64,000 bases of DNA from Rhodobacteraceae bacterium DSL-40. Lineage in GTDB: Bacteria > Pseudomonadota > Alphaproteobacteria > Rhodobacterales > Rhodobacteraceae. Of the stretch, positions 17,558 through 26,523 are shown one piece after another. Location of the stretch: contig QKPN01000002.1 of the NCBI GenBank assembly GCA_003258405.1, positions 310,001 to 374,000 of the forward strand, written 5' to 3'. Numbering within the stretch: position 1 is the first letter of the stretch; every line of letters starts with the position of its first letter. The notes below the pieces were generated by a model. It had not been told where the DNA came from. It was given only the letters and a program-made list of their open reading frames with translations, and made no database searches. The position numbers were made by a program, and so were the translations under genes.

Positions 17558-18250
17558 ATGGTTGTGCGTCGCGCCAAGACCCTCGCGAGGCGCCTCTGGC
17601 GCTGGCTCCGGAAGTTCCTCCTCGTCGCCCTGGCGCTCGCGGTCGGCCTTGTGCTGGTCTATCGCTGGGTCAACCCGCCGATCACCCTGCTCATGTTCAC
17701 CGAATGGCTCCGGCTCGGGCATATCGAACGCGACTGGGTCCCGCTCGAGGACATGTCGGACTATGTGCCCCTCTCGGCGGCGGCGGCGGAGGACGCGAAT
17801 TTCTGCAATCACTGGGGCTTCGACTTCGACGGCATCCGGGCCGCGCTGGCCGACGAGAACCGGCTGCGCGGCGGCTCGACGATCAGCCAGCAGGTGGCGA
17901 AGAACGTCTTCCTCTGGCCTGGTCGGACCTGGACCCGCAAGGGGCTCGAGGCGGGTTTCACCATCCTCATCGAGACGCTCTGGCCCAAGCGGCGGATCAT
18001 GGAGGTCTATCTCAACGTCGCCGAGTTCGACGCGGGCGTCTTCGGGGTGCAGGCCGCGGCGCAGCACTACTGGGGCCTCGATGCGGGCGAGCTCGGCCCG
18101 CTCCGCGCCGGGCGGCTGATGGCCGTCCTGCCCGCGCCGCGCTCCCGCTCGCCGGTTTCGGGGGATGCCCGGATCAACGCCCGCGGCAAGGCGATCGAGC
18201 GAGGCGCGGCCACGATCCGGGCCGATGGCCGCGCAGCGTGCTTTTCCTGA
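17558..18250 (+). CDS. mtgA: Monofunctional peptidoglycan transglycosylase
   Basis: This 230-residue protein polymerises lipid II into glycan strands at the periplasmic face. One N-terminal anchor helix (FLLVALALAVGLVLVYRWV) is followed by the GT51 domain. Motifs are intact: AAEDANFCNHWGFD with the catalytic Glu in EDANF, RGGSTISQQVAKN, and RIMEVYLNVAEFDAGVFGVQAAA. The ATG at 17558 has AGGA 8 nt upstream. Length is typical for MtgA. It starts 56 bp after the esterase gene. Confidence 0.95.
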   Translation: MVVRRAKTLARRLWRWLRKFLLVALALAVGLVLVYRWVNPPITLLMFTEWLRLGHIERDWVPLEDMSDYVPLSAAAAEDANFCNHWGFDFDGIRAALADENRLRGGSTISQQVAKNVFLWPGRTWTRKGLEAGFTILIETLWPKRRIMEVYLNVAEFDAGVFGVQAAAQHYWGLDAGELGPLRAGRLMAVLPAPRSRSPVSGDARINARGKAIERGAATIRADGRAACFS

Positions 18251-18347
18251 CCCTTGCGGCCTCTCGGCGGGTTGAATTGCGCGCGCCGGGGCCGGATAAG
18301 AAGAAGCCTCGCGCCCGACACGCCCCGAACCCAGACAAAGGCCCGCC

Positions 18348-19013
18348 ATGCGCCGACTCTATCACCAGACCCTCTCCCCCTTCTGCCGCAAGATCCGCCT
18401 CGTGCTCGCGGAGAAGAAGATCGAGGTCGAACTCGTCGCGGAGAAGCCCTGGGAACGCCGGATCGACTTCCTGCGCATGAACCCGGCCTGCCAGGTGCCG
18501 GTGCTGAAGATCGACGATCTCGTGCTCTGCGATTCGGGCGCGATCTTCGAGTATCTCGAGGAGACCTTCCCGGAGCCCTCCCTCCTGCCCGAAACGCCGG
18601 AAGGCCGCGCCGAGGCGCGCCGGCTCGCGGCCTGGTTCGACGACAAGTTCCACCGCGAGGTCACCGCGAACCTGCTTTACGAGCGAGTGAACAAGAAGCT
18701 AGCCCGCACCGGATATCCCGAGAGCGAGAAGATCAAGGCCGGGCGGCAGAACATCCACTACCACCTCGACTATATCGGCTGGCTGATGGAGCACCGGCGC
18801 TGGCTGGCGGGCGACACGCTCTCGATCGCGGATTTCGCCGCCGCCGCACACCTCTCCTGCCTCGATTACGTGAACGACATCGACTGGAGCCGCAATGCCG
18901 GGCTCCACGAATGGTATGCCAAGATCAAGTCGCGGCCTGCCTTCCGCTCGATCCTCGCCGATCTCGTGCCGGGCTTCACGCCGCCGCAGCATTATGCGGA
19001 TCTCGATTTCTGA
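18348..19013 (+). CDS. Glutathione S-transferase family protein
   Basis: This 221-residue protein has a thioredoxin-like N-terminal domain starting [25 protein letters not shown], where SPFC replaces the classic Tyr or Ser catalytic site. [28 protein letters not shown] includes the cis-Pro and the glutathione gamma-glutamyl contact Asp-Ser. The C-terminal helical domain has [19 protein letters not shown], the N-capping box. The substrate is unknown. It precedes queG by 59 bp on the same strand and may be cotranscribed with it. Confidence 0.88.
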   Translation: MRRLYHQTLSPFCRKIRLVLAEKKIEVELVAEKPWERRIDFLRMNPACQVPVLKIDDLVLCDSGAIFEYLEETFPEPSLLPETPEGRAEARRLAAWFDDKFHREVTANLLYERVNKKLARTGYPESEKIKAGRQNIHYHLDYIGWLMEHRRWLAGDTLSIADFAAAAHLSCLDYVNDIDWSRNAGLHEWYAKIKSRPAFRSILADLVPGFTPPQHYADLDF

Positions 19014-19072
19014 TCCTTCCGGCGCGACCGGCGGGCCACCCGTCGCGCCGCGACCGGCCGCAGGCCCGGCCC

Positions 19073-20164
19073 ATGTCCGCTGAGCTTGCCGGGCGCATCC
19101 GCGAGCGGGCCCTGGCCGAGGGTTTTGCCGAGATGGGGATCTGCGCGCCCGACGCCATTCCCGAGGCCGCCGGGCGGCTCGAGGGCTTCGTGGCGGCGGG
19201 CTACCATGGCGAGATGCGCTGGCTGGAGGAGCGCATGGCCTGGCGCGGCAACCCGGCCGCACTCTGGCCGGCGGCGCGTTCGGTCATCATGCTCGCCGAA
19301 CCCTACACGCCCGAGGACGATCCGCTCGCCGTGCTCGGCATGCCGGACCGGGGCGCGATCAGCGTCTATGCCCGCGGCCGCGATTACCACGACCTCGTCA
19401 AGAAGCGGCTGAAGCGGCTCGGGCGCTGGCTGGTGGCCGAGACCGGCGCCGAGATCAAGGTTTTCGTCGATACCGCCCCGGTGATGGAAAAGCCGCTCGG
19501 GCAGGCGGCGGGGCTCGGCTGGCAGGGGAAACACACCAACCTGCTGGGGCGAAACCTGGGCAACTGGTTCTTCCTCGGCGCGATCTTCACGACGCTGGAT
19601 CTTCCCCGGGACGCGCCCGAGCGGGAGCATTGCGGCTCCTGCCGCGCCTGTCTCGACATCTGTCCGACCGGGGCCTTTCCCGCGCCCTTCCGCCTCGATG
19701 CCCGGCGCTGTATTTCCTATCTCACCATCGAGCACGCCGGGCCGGTAGACGAGGCGCTGCGGCCGGCGCTCGGAAACCGGATCTACGGCTGCGACGACTG
19801 CCTTGCCGTCTGCCCCTGGAACAAGTTCGCCCAAGCCGCGCGCGACACCGGCTATGCGGGCCGGGCGGAGCAGATGCGCCCGCGCCTCGCGGAACTCGCC
19901 GCGCTCGACGATGCAGGCTTCCGCGAGGTCTTCAGCGGCTCGCCGATCAAGCGGATCGGCCGCAACCGCTTCGTACGCAACGTCCTCTACGCCATCGGCA
20001 ATTCCGGCGAGCCGAGGCTGGCGGCCGCGGCCGCGCGCCTCACGGGCGATGCGGACCCCGTGGTCGCGGACGCAGCTCGCTGGGCTCTGGCGCGTCTTCG
20101 ACCAGACGCTGGAGATTGCGCTGCGCCATCGGGGCCAGCGGATCCTCGGGGTGGACGAGAATGA
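19073..20164 (+). CDS. queG: Epoxyqueuosine reductase
   Basis: This 363-residue enzyme catalyses the last step of queuosine tRNA modification, reducing epoxyqueuosine with a cobalamin cofactor and two [4Fe-4S] clusters. The ferredoxin-like motifs are complete: [16 protein letters not shown] and [11 protein letters not shown]. The conserved [28 protein letters not shown] segment holds the catalytic Asp region. A HEAT-like segment ([13 protein letters not shown]) ends the family-conserved part near residue 335. The last about 25 residues are low-complexity and lie in the 125-bp overlap with the convergent TPR gene. Confidence 0.94.
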   Translation: MSAELAGRIRERALAEGFAEMGICAPDAIPEAAGRLEGFVAAGYHGEMRWLEERMAWRGNPAALWPAARSVIMLAEPYTPEDDPLAVLGMPDRGAISVYARGRDYHDLVKKRLKRLGRWLVAETGAEIKVFVDTAPVMEKPLGQAAGLGWQGKHTNLLGRNLGNWFFLGAIFTTLDLPRDAPEREHCGSCRACLDICPTGAFPAPFRLDARRCISYLTIEHAGPVDEALRPALGNRIYGCDDCLAVCPWNKFAQAARDTGYAGRAEQMRPRLAELAALDDAGFREVFSGSPIKRIGRNRFVRNVLYAIGNSGEPRLAAAAARLTGDADPVVADAARWALARLRPDAGDCAAPSGPADPRGGRE

Positions 20165-20828
20165 GGGTCTGCCACGCCTCCGAGGCGCCCGCGACGTCGC
20201 CGCGCTCGGCCGCCGCCGCCCCGGCCTCGAAGAGCCCGGCCGGCAGATCGGGGGAGAGCGACAGCGCGGTCTCGGCGCTTTCCGCCGCCGCCACAAGCTG
20301 TTTGTCACGGCGGAGCGCCGCGGCCCGGAGCGCGAAGGCGCCCGCGTTCTGCGGCTCCGCCGCGACCAGCGCGTCGAGCGCGCGGAGCGCCGCGGGCCAG
20401 TCGCCCTCGCCCGCCGCTGCCCGCGCAGAGAGTTCGAGCCGCGCCGGCGCGGCCGGCGTCAGTGCATCGGCCCGTGCCAGTGTCTGGCGGGCAAGCCCCG
20501 GTTGCTGCTCGAGAAGCCAGAGGCGGCCCGCATCCTCGAAAAGCGCGGCACGAAGCTCGACCGGCATGGCGCGTGAAGTGTTTTCCGCGAGCCCGGTCAG
20601 AAGCTGCGCCGCGGTGGCGGTGGCGCCGAGTGCTTCGAGCGCCGCCGCTTCGCAGACCCGCGCCTCGACCCCGCCGTCCGAGCGGCTCCATTGGGCCGCA
20701 TCCTCGCGCGCCGTTCGCGGATCGGCGGCGATCGCCGCCTCACACTCTTCCGAGGACCGGATTTCCGCCCGGGCCGGCGCCGCCGCCAGCAGGGCCAGCA
20801 GCGCAAGACCGATCGCCCTACGCCTCAT
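20040..20828 (-). CDS. Periplasmic TPR-repeat protein
   Basis: I start this 262-residue protein at [10 protein letters not shown] (20828), which gives a clear signal peptide ending near AAPARA. A short Cys-containing segment ([18 protein letters not shown]) precedes several tetratricopeptide-like units rich in Ala, for example [33 protein letters not shown] and [22 protein letters not shown]. It probably acts as a periplasmic scaffold. No partner can be named. Its last 41 codons run antisense to the 3' end of queG, which is unusual in length for a convergent overlap. Confidence 0.75.
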   Translation of the reverse strand: MRRRAIGLALLALLAAAPARAEIRSSEECEAAIAADPRTAREDAAQWSRSDGGVEARVCEAAALEALGATATAAQLLTGLAENTSRAMPVELRAALFEDAGRLWLLEQQPGLARQTLARADALTPAAPARLELSARAAAGEGDWPAALRALDALVAAEPQNAGAFALRAAALRRDKQLVAAAESAETALSLSPDLPAGLFEAGAAAAERGDVAGASEAWQTLILVHPEDPLAPMAQRNLQRLVEDAPEPSELRPRPRGPHRP

Positions 20829-20885
20829 GGCCGGGCTCCGCGCGCCGGGGCAGTCAACAGGAAGCCAAACCGGAGAGGTACCATC

Positions 20886-21743
20886 ATGGTGCAGCCCAAA
20901 CTCCCGACACTCGTGACACTGGGTCATGGCTACTCGGCAGCCGCGCTCGCCGCAAGCCTCGGGACGGGCTGGCGCCGGATCGGGACGGTGCGTTCACCGG
21001 AGCGGGCGGACGAGCTGCGGCGCGCGGGTGTCCTGCCCGTCGACTGGGCCGACGCCGCCGCGGTCGAGGCTGCGATCGGGGAGGCGAGCCATATCCTCGT
21101 CTCGATCCCGCCCGATGCCGAGGGAGACCCGGCTCTCGCGCGGTTTGGAGCAAGCCTCGCGGCAGCCAGGCCGCTCTGGGTGGGCTATCTCTCGACGACG
21201 GGCGTCTATGGCGACCGTCAGGGCGACTGGGTGAGCGAGGCCTCGACGCTGCGGCCGGTCAATGCCCGCAGCGAGCGGCGCGTCGCGGCGGAGGCGGCCT
21301 GGCGCGCAACCGGCTTGCCGCTCCACATCTTCCGGCTCGCGGGCATCTACGGGCCGGGCCGGAGCGCGCTCGACAGGCTGCGCGAAGGCCGGGCCCAGCG
21401 GATCGTCAAGGACGGCCAGATCTTCAGCCGGATCCACCGCGACGACATTGCCCGCGTGCTCTGCGCCTCGATCGAGCGGCCCCGCCCAGGGGCCGCCTAC
21501 AACGTTGCCGACGATCTGCCAGCGCCGCCACAGGACGTGATCGCCTATGCCGCCGAGCTTCTCGGCCTGCCCTGCCCCCCCGCGATCGCCTTCGAGGATG
21601 CAGGCCTCTCGCCGATGGCCCGCTCGTTCTATGCCGAGAGCAAGAAGGTCTCGAACCGCCTCATTCGCGAGGAGCTCGCCGTCGATCTCGCCTATCCCGA
21701 CTACAAGGCCGGTCTCCGGGCGATTCGGGACGCCGGCGGTTGA
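20886..21743 (+). CDS. SDR-family NAD(P)-dependent epimerase-like protein
   Basis: This 285-residue protein resembles extended SDR / NAD-dependent epimerase-dehydratase proteins of the YeeZ type. The N-terminus PTLVTLGHGYSAAALAASL is a modified nucleotide-binding loop (G-x-G-x-x-A rather than GxxGxxG). VGYLSTTGVYGDRQGDWVSE carries the Ser/Thr and Tyr region but the Tyr-xxx-Lys pair is absent, as in YeeZ-like proteins. FRLAGIYGPGRSALD and FSRIHRDDIARVL follow the epimerase pattern. Catalysis is therefore doubtful. A GAGAGG site lies 7 nt upstream of the ATG. It may share a promoter region with the yjbH-yjbF pair 137 bp downstream. Confidence 0.8.
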   Translation: MVQPKLPTLVTLGHGYSAAALAASLGTGWRRIGTVRSPERADELRRAGVLPVDWADAAAVEAAIGEASHILVSIPPDAEGDPALARFGASLAAARPLWVGYLSTTGVYGDRQGDWVSEASTLRPVNARSERRVAAEAAWRATGLPLHIFRLAGIYGPGRSALDRLREGRAQRIVKDGQIFSRIHRDDIARVLCASIERPRPGAAYNVADDLPAPPQDVIAYAAELLGLPCPPAIAFEDAGLSPMARSFYAESKKVSNRLIREELAVDLAYPDYKAGLRAIRDAGG

Positions 21744-21880
21744 GGGCAAGATGCAACAGCGGCGGGAAATCGACCGGAGCCTTTCCTCCGGGCTGGCATT
21801 CGGAATGCGTTTCGGCCATGCAGGGACGGTCAATCAAGGAAAAGAGGTCCCGTCGAACAGGGCCGCGAGGTGAGCAGACA

Positions 21881-24052
21881 ATGAGTCAGAGGCAGCGTTG
21901 GGCGGCATACGCGGTGGCGGGTCTTGCCACGACGGCTGGCGTTCTGGCCGTGGGCCCGGGCGAGGCGCAGCCGGTGAAGCCGCTGCCCCGTCCGAGCCTC
22001 AACCTGTACGGCACCACCGGCCTCATCGACATGCCGAGCGCCGAAGCCCAGCCCGACGGACAGATCGCCATCAGCTACAGCCAGTTCGGCCCCACCGCGC
22101 GGCGCAACTTCACCTTCCAGATCCTGCCGCGGGTCTCGGGCACGCTGCGCTACAGCTCGATCGAGGACTGGGGCCAGGGCGACGATCCGGAATACTCGCT
22201 CTACGACCGCAGTTTCGACATCCAGTTCCAGCTCCTCGACGAGGATCGCACCGGCTGGCGTCCGGCGATGGCGCTCGGCCTGCGCGACTTTCTCGGCACG
22301 GGCGTCTATTCGAGTGAATATCTCGTCGCCTCGAAGACGGTGGCCAAGGATTTCACCCTCACGGCCGGGATCGGCTGGGGGCGGCTGAGCGGGCTCGCGA
22401 TGACCGAGAACCCGTTCTGTTCGGTCTCCTCCAGCATGTGCGACCGCGACAACGACTACGGCGAAGGCGGCAAACCGGCCTTCGGCAGCTATTTCCACGG
22501 CGAGGACATCGGGTTCTTCGGCGGGGTCGAGTGGCGCGCCACCGACAAGTTCACCCTGAAGGCGGAATATTCGCCCGACACCTATTCGCGCGAGCAGAAG
22601 AGCTCCGCCTCGGATTTCGAGCGCAACTCGCCGTTCAACTTCGGTGCAGAATATCGCTGGTTCGAAGGCGTGACCTTCGGCGCCTACTACATGTACGGCT
22701 CGACCGTCGGCTTCAACATCGCCCTGAGCGGCAACCCCAACAAGCCACTCACGCCGCAGGATCTGGGCGCGGGGCCTCTGCCCGTCAATGCCCGCGCGCC
22801 CGGCGCGCCCACCGGTACCGGCTGGGCGGCGAACCCCGCGGCCCGCGACCAGCTCGCCACGGCGCTGGCGGAGGTGCTGAAGAGCGAAGGGATCCGGCTC
22901 GAGGAATTCGCCAGCGACGGGCGCACGGCCCAGGTCGTCATCGAGAACCGGCGCTACAACCAGCCGCCCAAGGCCATTGGCCGCACCGCCCGCGTGCTCG
23001 CCGCCGGGATGCCCGCGTCGGTCGAGACCTTCAAGGTCACGCTCCTCAACGACAATCTCGAGACCTCGACGATCACCATTCCGCGCCGCGCCATCGAGAC
23101 CGAAGTCGACACGCCGAACGCCGGCGAGAAGATGTGGGAGAGCGTGACGATCGAGGGCGCCGAGCCCTCGCTCGGCCCCGATGCCTGGAGACGCGACGCC
23201 TATCCGGAATTTTCCTGGACCCTCGTCCCGGCCCCCTACCTCTACCTGCTCACCCCGGACGATCCGATCCGGCTCGGCATCAACATCGAAGCCGGCGGAA
23301 CCGTGGAATTCGCGCCCGGCCTCTCGGTGACCGGCCTTCTCAGCCAGCCGATCTTCAATGCGCCGACGAATCCCGAACCCTCGGAGAGCGTGCTGCCGCC
23401 CGTACGCAGCGACACGCCTTTCTACTACGCCAACTGGACGCCAAAGCTCACCCAGCTCAGCGTGGACTACCTCTTCAAGCTCAACGAGAACACATATGGC
23501 CGTGTCTCCGCCGGGCAGCTCGAGCGCATGTTCGGCGGCGTGGGCGGCGAAGTGCTCTGGAAGCCGGCCGATCAGAGCTGGGGCCTCGGCCTCGATCTCA
23601 ACTACGTCGCACAGCGCGACTACTACAGCCCCTTCGGCTTCGGCTACTACGACTATCAGGTCGCGACGGGTCAGGCCTCGTTCTACTGGGATACCGGCTA
23701 CTACGGGCTCGAGGCCGAGATCGATGCCGGGCGCTATCTCGCCGGCGACTGGGGTGGCAGCTTCCGGCTCACCCGGCGCTTCGCCAATGGCTGGGCGGTC
23801 GGGGCGTATTTCACCCTCACGGACGTCACTGCCGAGGAATTCGGCGAAGGCAGCTTCGACAAGGGGGTCACGATCGAGATTCCCTTCCGCTGGACGGTTC
23901 CGTTCGAGACCAAGTCGCGCAACAGCGTTTCGCTCACCTCGATCTCGCGGGACGGCGGCGCGCGGCTCGACCTCACGAACCGGCTCTATCCGATCGTGCG
24001 CGACTATGACCGCGGCCACCTGAAACAGAACTGGGGCTCTTTCTGGCAATGA
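21881..24052 (+). CDS. YjbH-family outer-membrane exopolysaccharide protein
   Basis: This 723-residue protein belongs to the YjbH/GfcD family of outer-membrane beta-barrel proteins linked to exopolysaccharide or group-4-capsule export. A signal peptide is present (AAYAVAGLATTAGVLAVGPGEAQ). The conserved start PSLNLYGTTGLIDMPSAEAQPDGQI is diagnostic. A long series of amphipathic, aromatic-rich strands follows, such as GEDIGFFGGVEWRATDKFTL and GLGLDLNYVAQRDYYSPFGF. A central segment (about residues 310-420) is less barrel-like and may be periplasmic. The start has AGGTGAG 6 nt upstream. Its stop overlaps the start of the lipoprotein gene (ATGA), so the two proteins are made together. Confidence 0.9.
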   Translation: MSQRQRWAAYAVAGLATTAGVLAVGPGEAQPVKPLPRPSLNLYGTTGLIDMPSAEAQPDGQIAISYSQFGPTARRNFTFQILPRVSGTLRYSSIEDWGQGDDPEYSLYDRSFDIQFQLLDEDRTGWRPAMALGLRDFLGTGVYSSEYLVASKTVAKDFTLTAGIGWGRLSGLAMTENPFCSVSSSMCDRDNDYGEGGKPAFGSYFHGEDIGFFGGVEWRATDKFTLKAEYSPDTYSREQKSSASDFERNSPFNFGAEYRWFEGVTFGAYYMYGSTVGFNIALSGNPNKPLTPQDLGAGPLPVNARAPGAPTGTGWAANPAARDQLATALAEVLKSEGIRLEEFASDGRTAQVVIENRRYNQPPKAIGRTARVLAAGMPASVETFKVTLLNDNLETSTITIPRRAIETEVDTPNAGEKMWESVTIEGAEPSLGPDAWRRDAYPEFSWTLVPAPYLYLLTPDDPIRLGINIEAGGTVEFAPGLSVTGLLSQPIFNAPTNPEPSESVLPPVRSDTPFYYANWTPKLTQLSVDYLFKLNENTYGRVSAGQLERMFGGVGGEVLWKPADQSWGLGLDLNYVAQRDYYSPFGFGYYDYQVATGQASFYWDTGYYGLEAEIDAGRYLAGDWGGSFRLTRRFANGWAVGAYFTLTDVTAEEFGEGSFDKGVTIEIPFRWTVPFETKSRNSVSLTSISRDGGARLDLTNRLYPIVRDYDRGHLKQNWGSFWQ

Positions 24053-24753
24053 GACAGGGTATCCGCCGCTTCTTCCTGCCGATGTGTCTCGCCGCGGGTC
24101 TTGCGGCCTGCTCGAACGAGGGCGTGAACCCGATCTTCGATGCGGCGGTCAAGGAGGTCAATCCGTTTGACCAGCCCACCGAGGAAGCCGCGCCGCGCGG
24201 CGCCCCGGTGACGCGCGCAGCCGTCAACCGCGCCGATGTGGCGATGATCCGCGCCCGCGTCCATGGTGACAAGGCCCCCACCTATCTCCAGGCCGCGAGC
24301 CGCAACGGGCCTTATGTCGATTACATCTCCGGCCTCCGGCAGAGCATCATCATGGTCGGCTCGCAGATCACCGGCACGCGCGGGCTCGGCTACGACCTGC
24401 TCTCGGCGACCTCGAGTCAGCCCGACCCGCTCTCGCGCCCGATCCCGGTCGCGGCATGGCCCGCGGGCGTGACCCGGAGCTACGAGTTTCCGGCCAACGG
24501 CCCGCAGGGGCGCATCGAGAGCTTCCAGTGCCGCTTCGAACGTGGCCCTGCACGCGAGATCGTCATTCTCGACGAACGCCACCAGGGCATCGAGGTGAGC
24601 GAGTATTGCGAAGGCCCGACGGGCAAGTTCGAGAACCTCCACCTGGCCGATGCCAGCACCGGACGGGTCTGGCGCAGCCTGCAGTGGACGGGCTTCCGGC
24701 AGGGCAACATCGATATCGAGGTGGTGCTGCCCTACACGGGCGGGACGAACTGA
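24049..24753 (+). CDS. YjbF/GfcB-family lipoprotein
   Basis: This 234-residue protein is a predicted lipoprotein (MRQGIRRFFLPMCLAAGLAAC, lipobox LAAC with lipidated Cys21). The YjbF pattern is visible in ITGTRGLGYDLLSATSSQPDPLSRP and in RVWRSLQWTGFRQGNIDIEV at the end. In E. coli the yjbEFGH and gfcABCD operons place this lipoprotein with the YjbH/GfcD barrel in polysaccharide secretion. Here only the F and H members are present, without a YjbG/GfcC gene. Translation is coupled to the upstream yjbH gene. Confidence 0.88.
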   Translation: MRQGIRRFFLPMCLAAGLAACSNEGVNPIFDAAVKEVNPFDQPTEEAAPRGAPVTRAAVNRADVAMIRARVHGDKAPTYLQAASRNGPYVDYISGLRQSIIMVGSQITGTRGLGYDLLSATSSQPDPLSRPIPVAAWPAGVTRSYEFPANGPQGRIESFQCRFERGPAREIVILDERHQGIEVSEYCEGPTGKFENLHLADASTGRVWRSLQWTGFRQGNIDIEVVLPYTGGTN

Positions 24754-24775
24754 TCCCGCTTGGCGGTGCCGCGCC

Positions 24776-25348
24776 TCAGCGGTTGGCGCCCGGCACCCAG
24801 AGCACGTCGGCGCGCCCGTTGTCGTTGGCGATGCGCGCCGCGACGAAGCACCAGTCGGACAACCGGTTGAGGTAGCGTACGGCGGCGGCGTTCACCGTCT
24901 CGATCCCGGCGAGTTCCACCACCAGCCGCTCCGCACGCCGGCAGATCGTCCGGCAGGCATGGAGATGGGCGGCAAGCGGCGTGCCACCGGGCAGGATGAA
25001 GCTCCGGAGCGGCTCGAGCGCCGCGTTCATCGCGTCGATCTCGGCCTCCAGCCGCTCGGTCTGGGCCGGCACCATGCGCAGGCGCGGATACTTGGCCGTC
25101 GCATCGTTTTCCATGTCGGGCGTGCAGAGATCGGCGCCAAGGTCGAAAAGATCATTCTGGATCCGCGCGAGCGCGGCGTCTGCCTCACCCTCGGCATGGA
25201 GCCGGGCAAGCCCGAGCGCCGCATTGAGCTCGTCCACCGTGCCATAGGCGGCAACCCGGGGCGAATGCTTGGGCACGCGCGCGCCATTGCCGAGCGCCGT
25301 CTCGCCGGCATCGCCGGTGCGGGTATAGATCCTGTTGAGAACGACCAT
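24776..25348 (-). CDS. Cob(I)yrinic acid a,c-diamide adenosyltransferase, PduO type
   Basis: This 190-residue enzyme transfers the adenosyl group from ATP to cob(I)alamin, giving adenosylcobalamin. The N-terminal ATP loop TRTGDAGETALGNGARVPKHSPR, the AYGTVDELNAALGLAR helix and the C-terminal YLNRLSDWCFVAARIAN are standard for the PduO/MMAB group. Adenosylcobalamin would serve mutases such as ethylmalonyl-CoA and methylmalonyl-CoA mutase, which fits the mcd gene in this window. The ribosome-binding site GGGAGGG overlaps the end of the upstream small gene, only 6 nt away, suggesting coupling. Confidence 0.93.
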   Translation of the reverse strand: MVVLNRIYTRTGDAGETALGNGARVPKHSPRVAAYGTVDELNAALGLARLHAEGEADAALARIQNDLFDLGADLCTPDMENDATAKYPRLRMVPAQTERLEAEIDAMNAALEPLRSFILPGGTPLAAHLHACRTICRRAERLVVELAGIETVNAAAVRYLNRLSDWCFVAARIANDNGRADVLWVPGANR

Positions 25349-25354
25349 CGCGGC

Positions 25355-25561
25355 TCACCCTCCCTTGCGGCTGAAATAGACGAAGACGACGATCAGGATG
25401 ATGGCGATGAACTGCATGAGCAGCCGCAGCCGCATGATCTTGTTCGCGTATTTTCGGTTGAAATCGCCGCCCTTGCCGAAGGTGCCGATCCCGAAGACCA
25501 GAACGGCCAGCACGGCGAGGCAGGCGATCGCGGCGAGAACGAAGAGCGGATCGTGAAGCAT
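25355..25561 (-). CDS. Small twin transmembrane protein, HIG1-like
   Basis: This 68-residue protein has two membrane helices (FVLAAIACLAVLAVLVFGIGTF and LLMQFIAIILIVVFVYF) joined by a basic loop with GGDFNRKYANKIMRLR. This layout matches the hypoxia-induced-gene-1 (HIG1)-like twin transmembrane proteins common in alphaproteobacteria, some of which associate with respiratory complexes. It directly precedes the adenosyltransferase gene and supplies its ribosome-binding site. The functional link between the two is not known. Confidence 0.8.
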   Translation of the reverse strand: MLHDPLFVLAAIACLAVLAVLVFGIGTFGKGGDFNRKYANKIMRLRLLMQFIAIILIVVFVYFSRKGG

Positions 25562-25632
25562 GGCGCGGGCATCCTGTCCGTGAAGTCATCAGCACCTATC
25601 GGATTTGGCCGGCAAAGCAAAGCCCCGGCGCT

Positions 25633-26481
25633 TTACCAGCCCCCCGCCATCCTGTCGGCGAGCCGGGTGCTGAGCAGGCGACGCATCGCCTCGGCAAGCC
25701 GGGTCGGCACCGTCACACGATAGCGCGCGCGGGCTCGACGCGCCTCGAGCGCATGGACGATCCGCCGCGTGCAGGCCGAGGGCGGCAGCTCGAACCGGTC
25801 GGGCTTGCCGCGTTCGGCGTAGAGCCGCGGGATCAGCTCACGCTCGTAGCGGAACCGCAGCGCCGAGGCCTCCCAGTCGATCCAGCGCTCGAAATGCGGC
25901 ACGGCATTCTCACGGATCCGCGTGGTGATCGGCCCCGGCTCCACGAGGCTCACCTGGACGCCCGAGCCCCGAAGCTCGCGGCGGAGCGCGTCGGTCATGC
26001 CTTCCATGGCGAATTTCGTGCCGCAATAGGGGCCGCGGAACGGCAGCGCGACGATCCCGAGCACACTGGAGATGTTGACGATCCGCCCCGCGCCCTCACG
26101 CCGCATGACCGGCAGGACCCGGTTGATGAGGTCGAAGGGGCCGAAGAGGTTGGCCTCGAAGATCTCGCGGAGCGCGCCGCGCGGCACGTCCTCCATCGCC
26201 GCTGGCATGGCGTGTGCGCCGTTGACCACGAGCGCGTCGAGCCGCGCGCCAGTGCGCTCGAAGGTCTCCGCCACCCCCATCGCGATGCTGTCGGGATCGG
26301 CATGATCGAGAGGAAAGCTCTCGAGCCCCGCGGCTTCGAGCCGGGCGCAATCCTCCGGCTTGCGGCAGGTCGCGAAGACCCGCCAGCCGCGGCGGGAGAG
26401 CGTGCGGGCGGCATCGAGGCCGATGCCGGACGAGCAGCCGGTCAGAAGCACGCTTCGGGTGCGGGGATCAGTCCGTGTCAT
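25633..26481 (-). CDS. Short-chain dehydrogenase/reductase
   Basis: This 282-residue classical SDR has the cofactor loop LLTGCSSGIGLDAARTL (TGxxxGIG), the active Ser in VNISSVLGIV, and the catalytic pair in PYCGTKFAMEG (Y-x-x-x-K). The usual NNAG motif reads VNGAHAMPA. LVEPGPITTRI follows the PG motif after the active site. The substrate is unknown; C-terminal basic residues and size resemble retinol/steroid-type oxidoreductases in bacteria. AGGA lies 6 nt before the ATG. It ends 71 bp downstream of the twin-transmembrane gene start. Confidence 0.88.
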   Translation of the reverse strand: MTRTDPRTRSVLLTGCSSGIGLDAARTLSRRGWRVFATCRKPEDCARLEAAGLESFPLDHADPDSIAMGVAETFERTGARLDALVVNGAHAMPAAMEDVPRGALREIFEANLFGPFDLINRVLPVMRREGAGRIVNISSVLGIVALPFRGPYCGTKFAMEGMTDALRRELRGSGVQVSLVEPGPITTRIRENAVPHFERWIDWEASALRFRYERELIPRLYAERGKPDRFELPPSACTRRIVHALEARRARARYRVTVPTRLAEAMRRLLSTRLADRMAGGW

Positions 26482-26523
26482 GGTCGGTCCTGGATATTTT
26501 CGGATCGGGAGCGGGGCGCGGCC

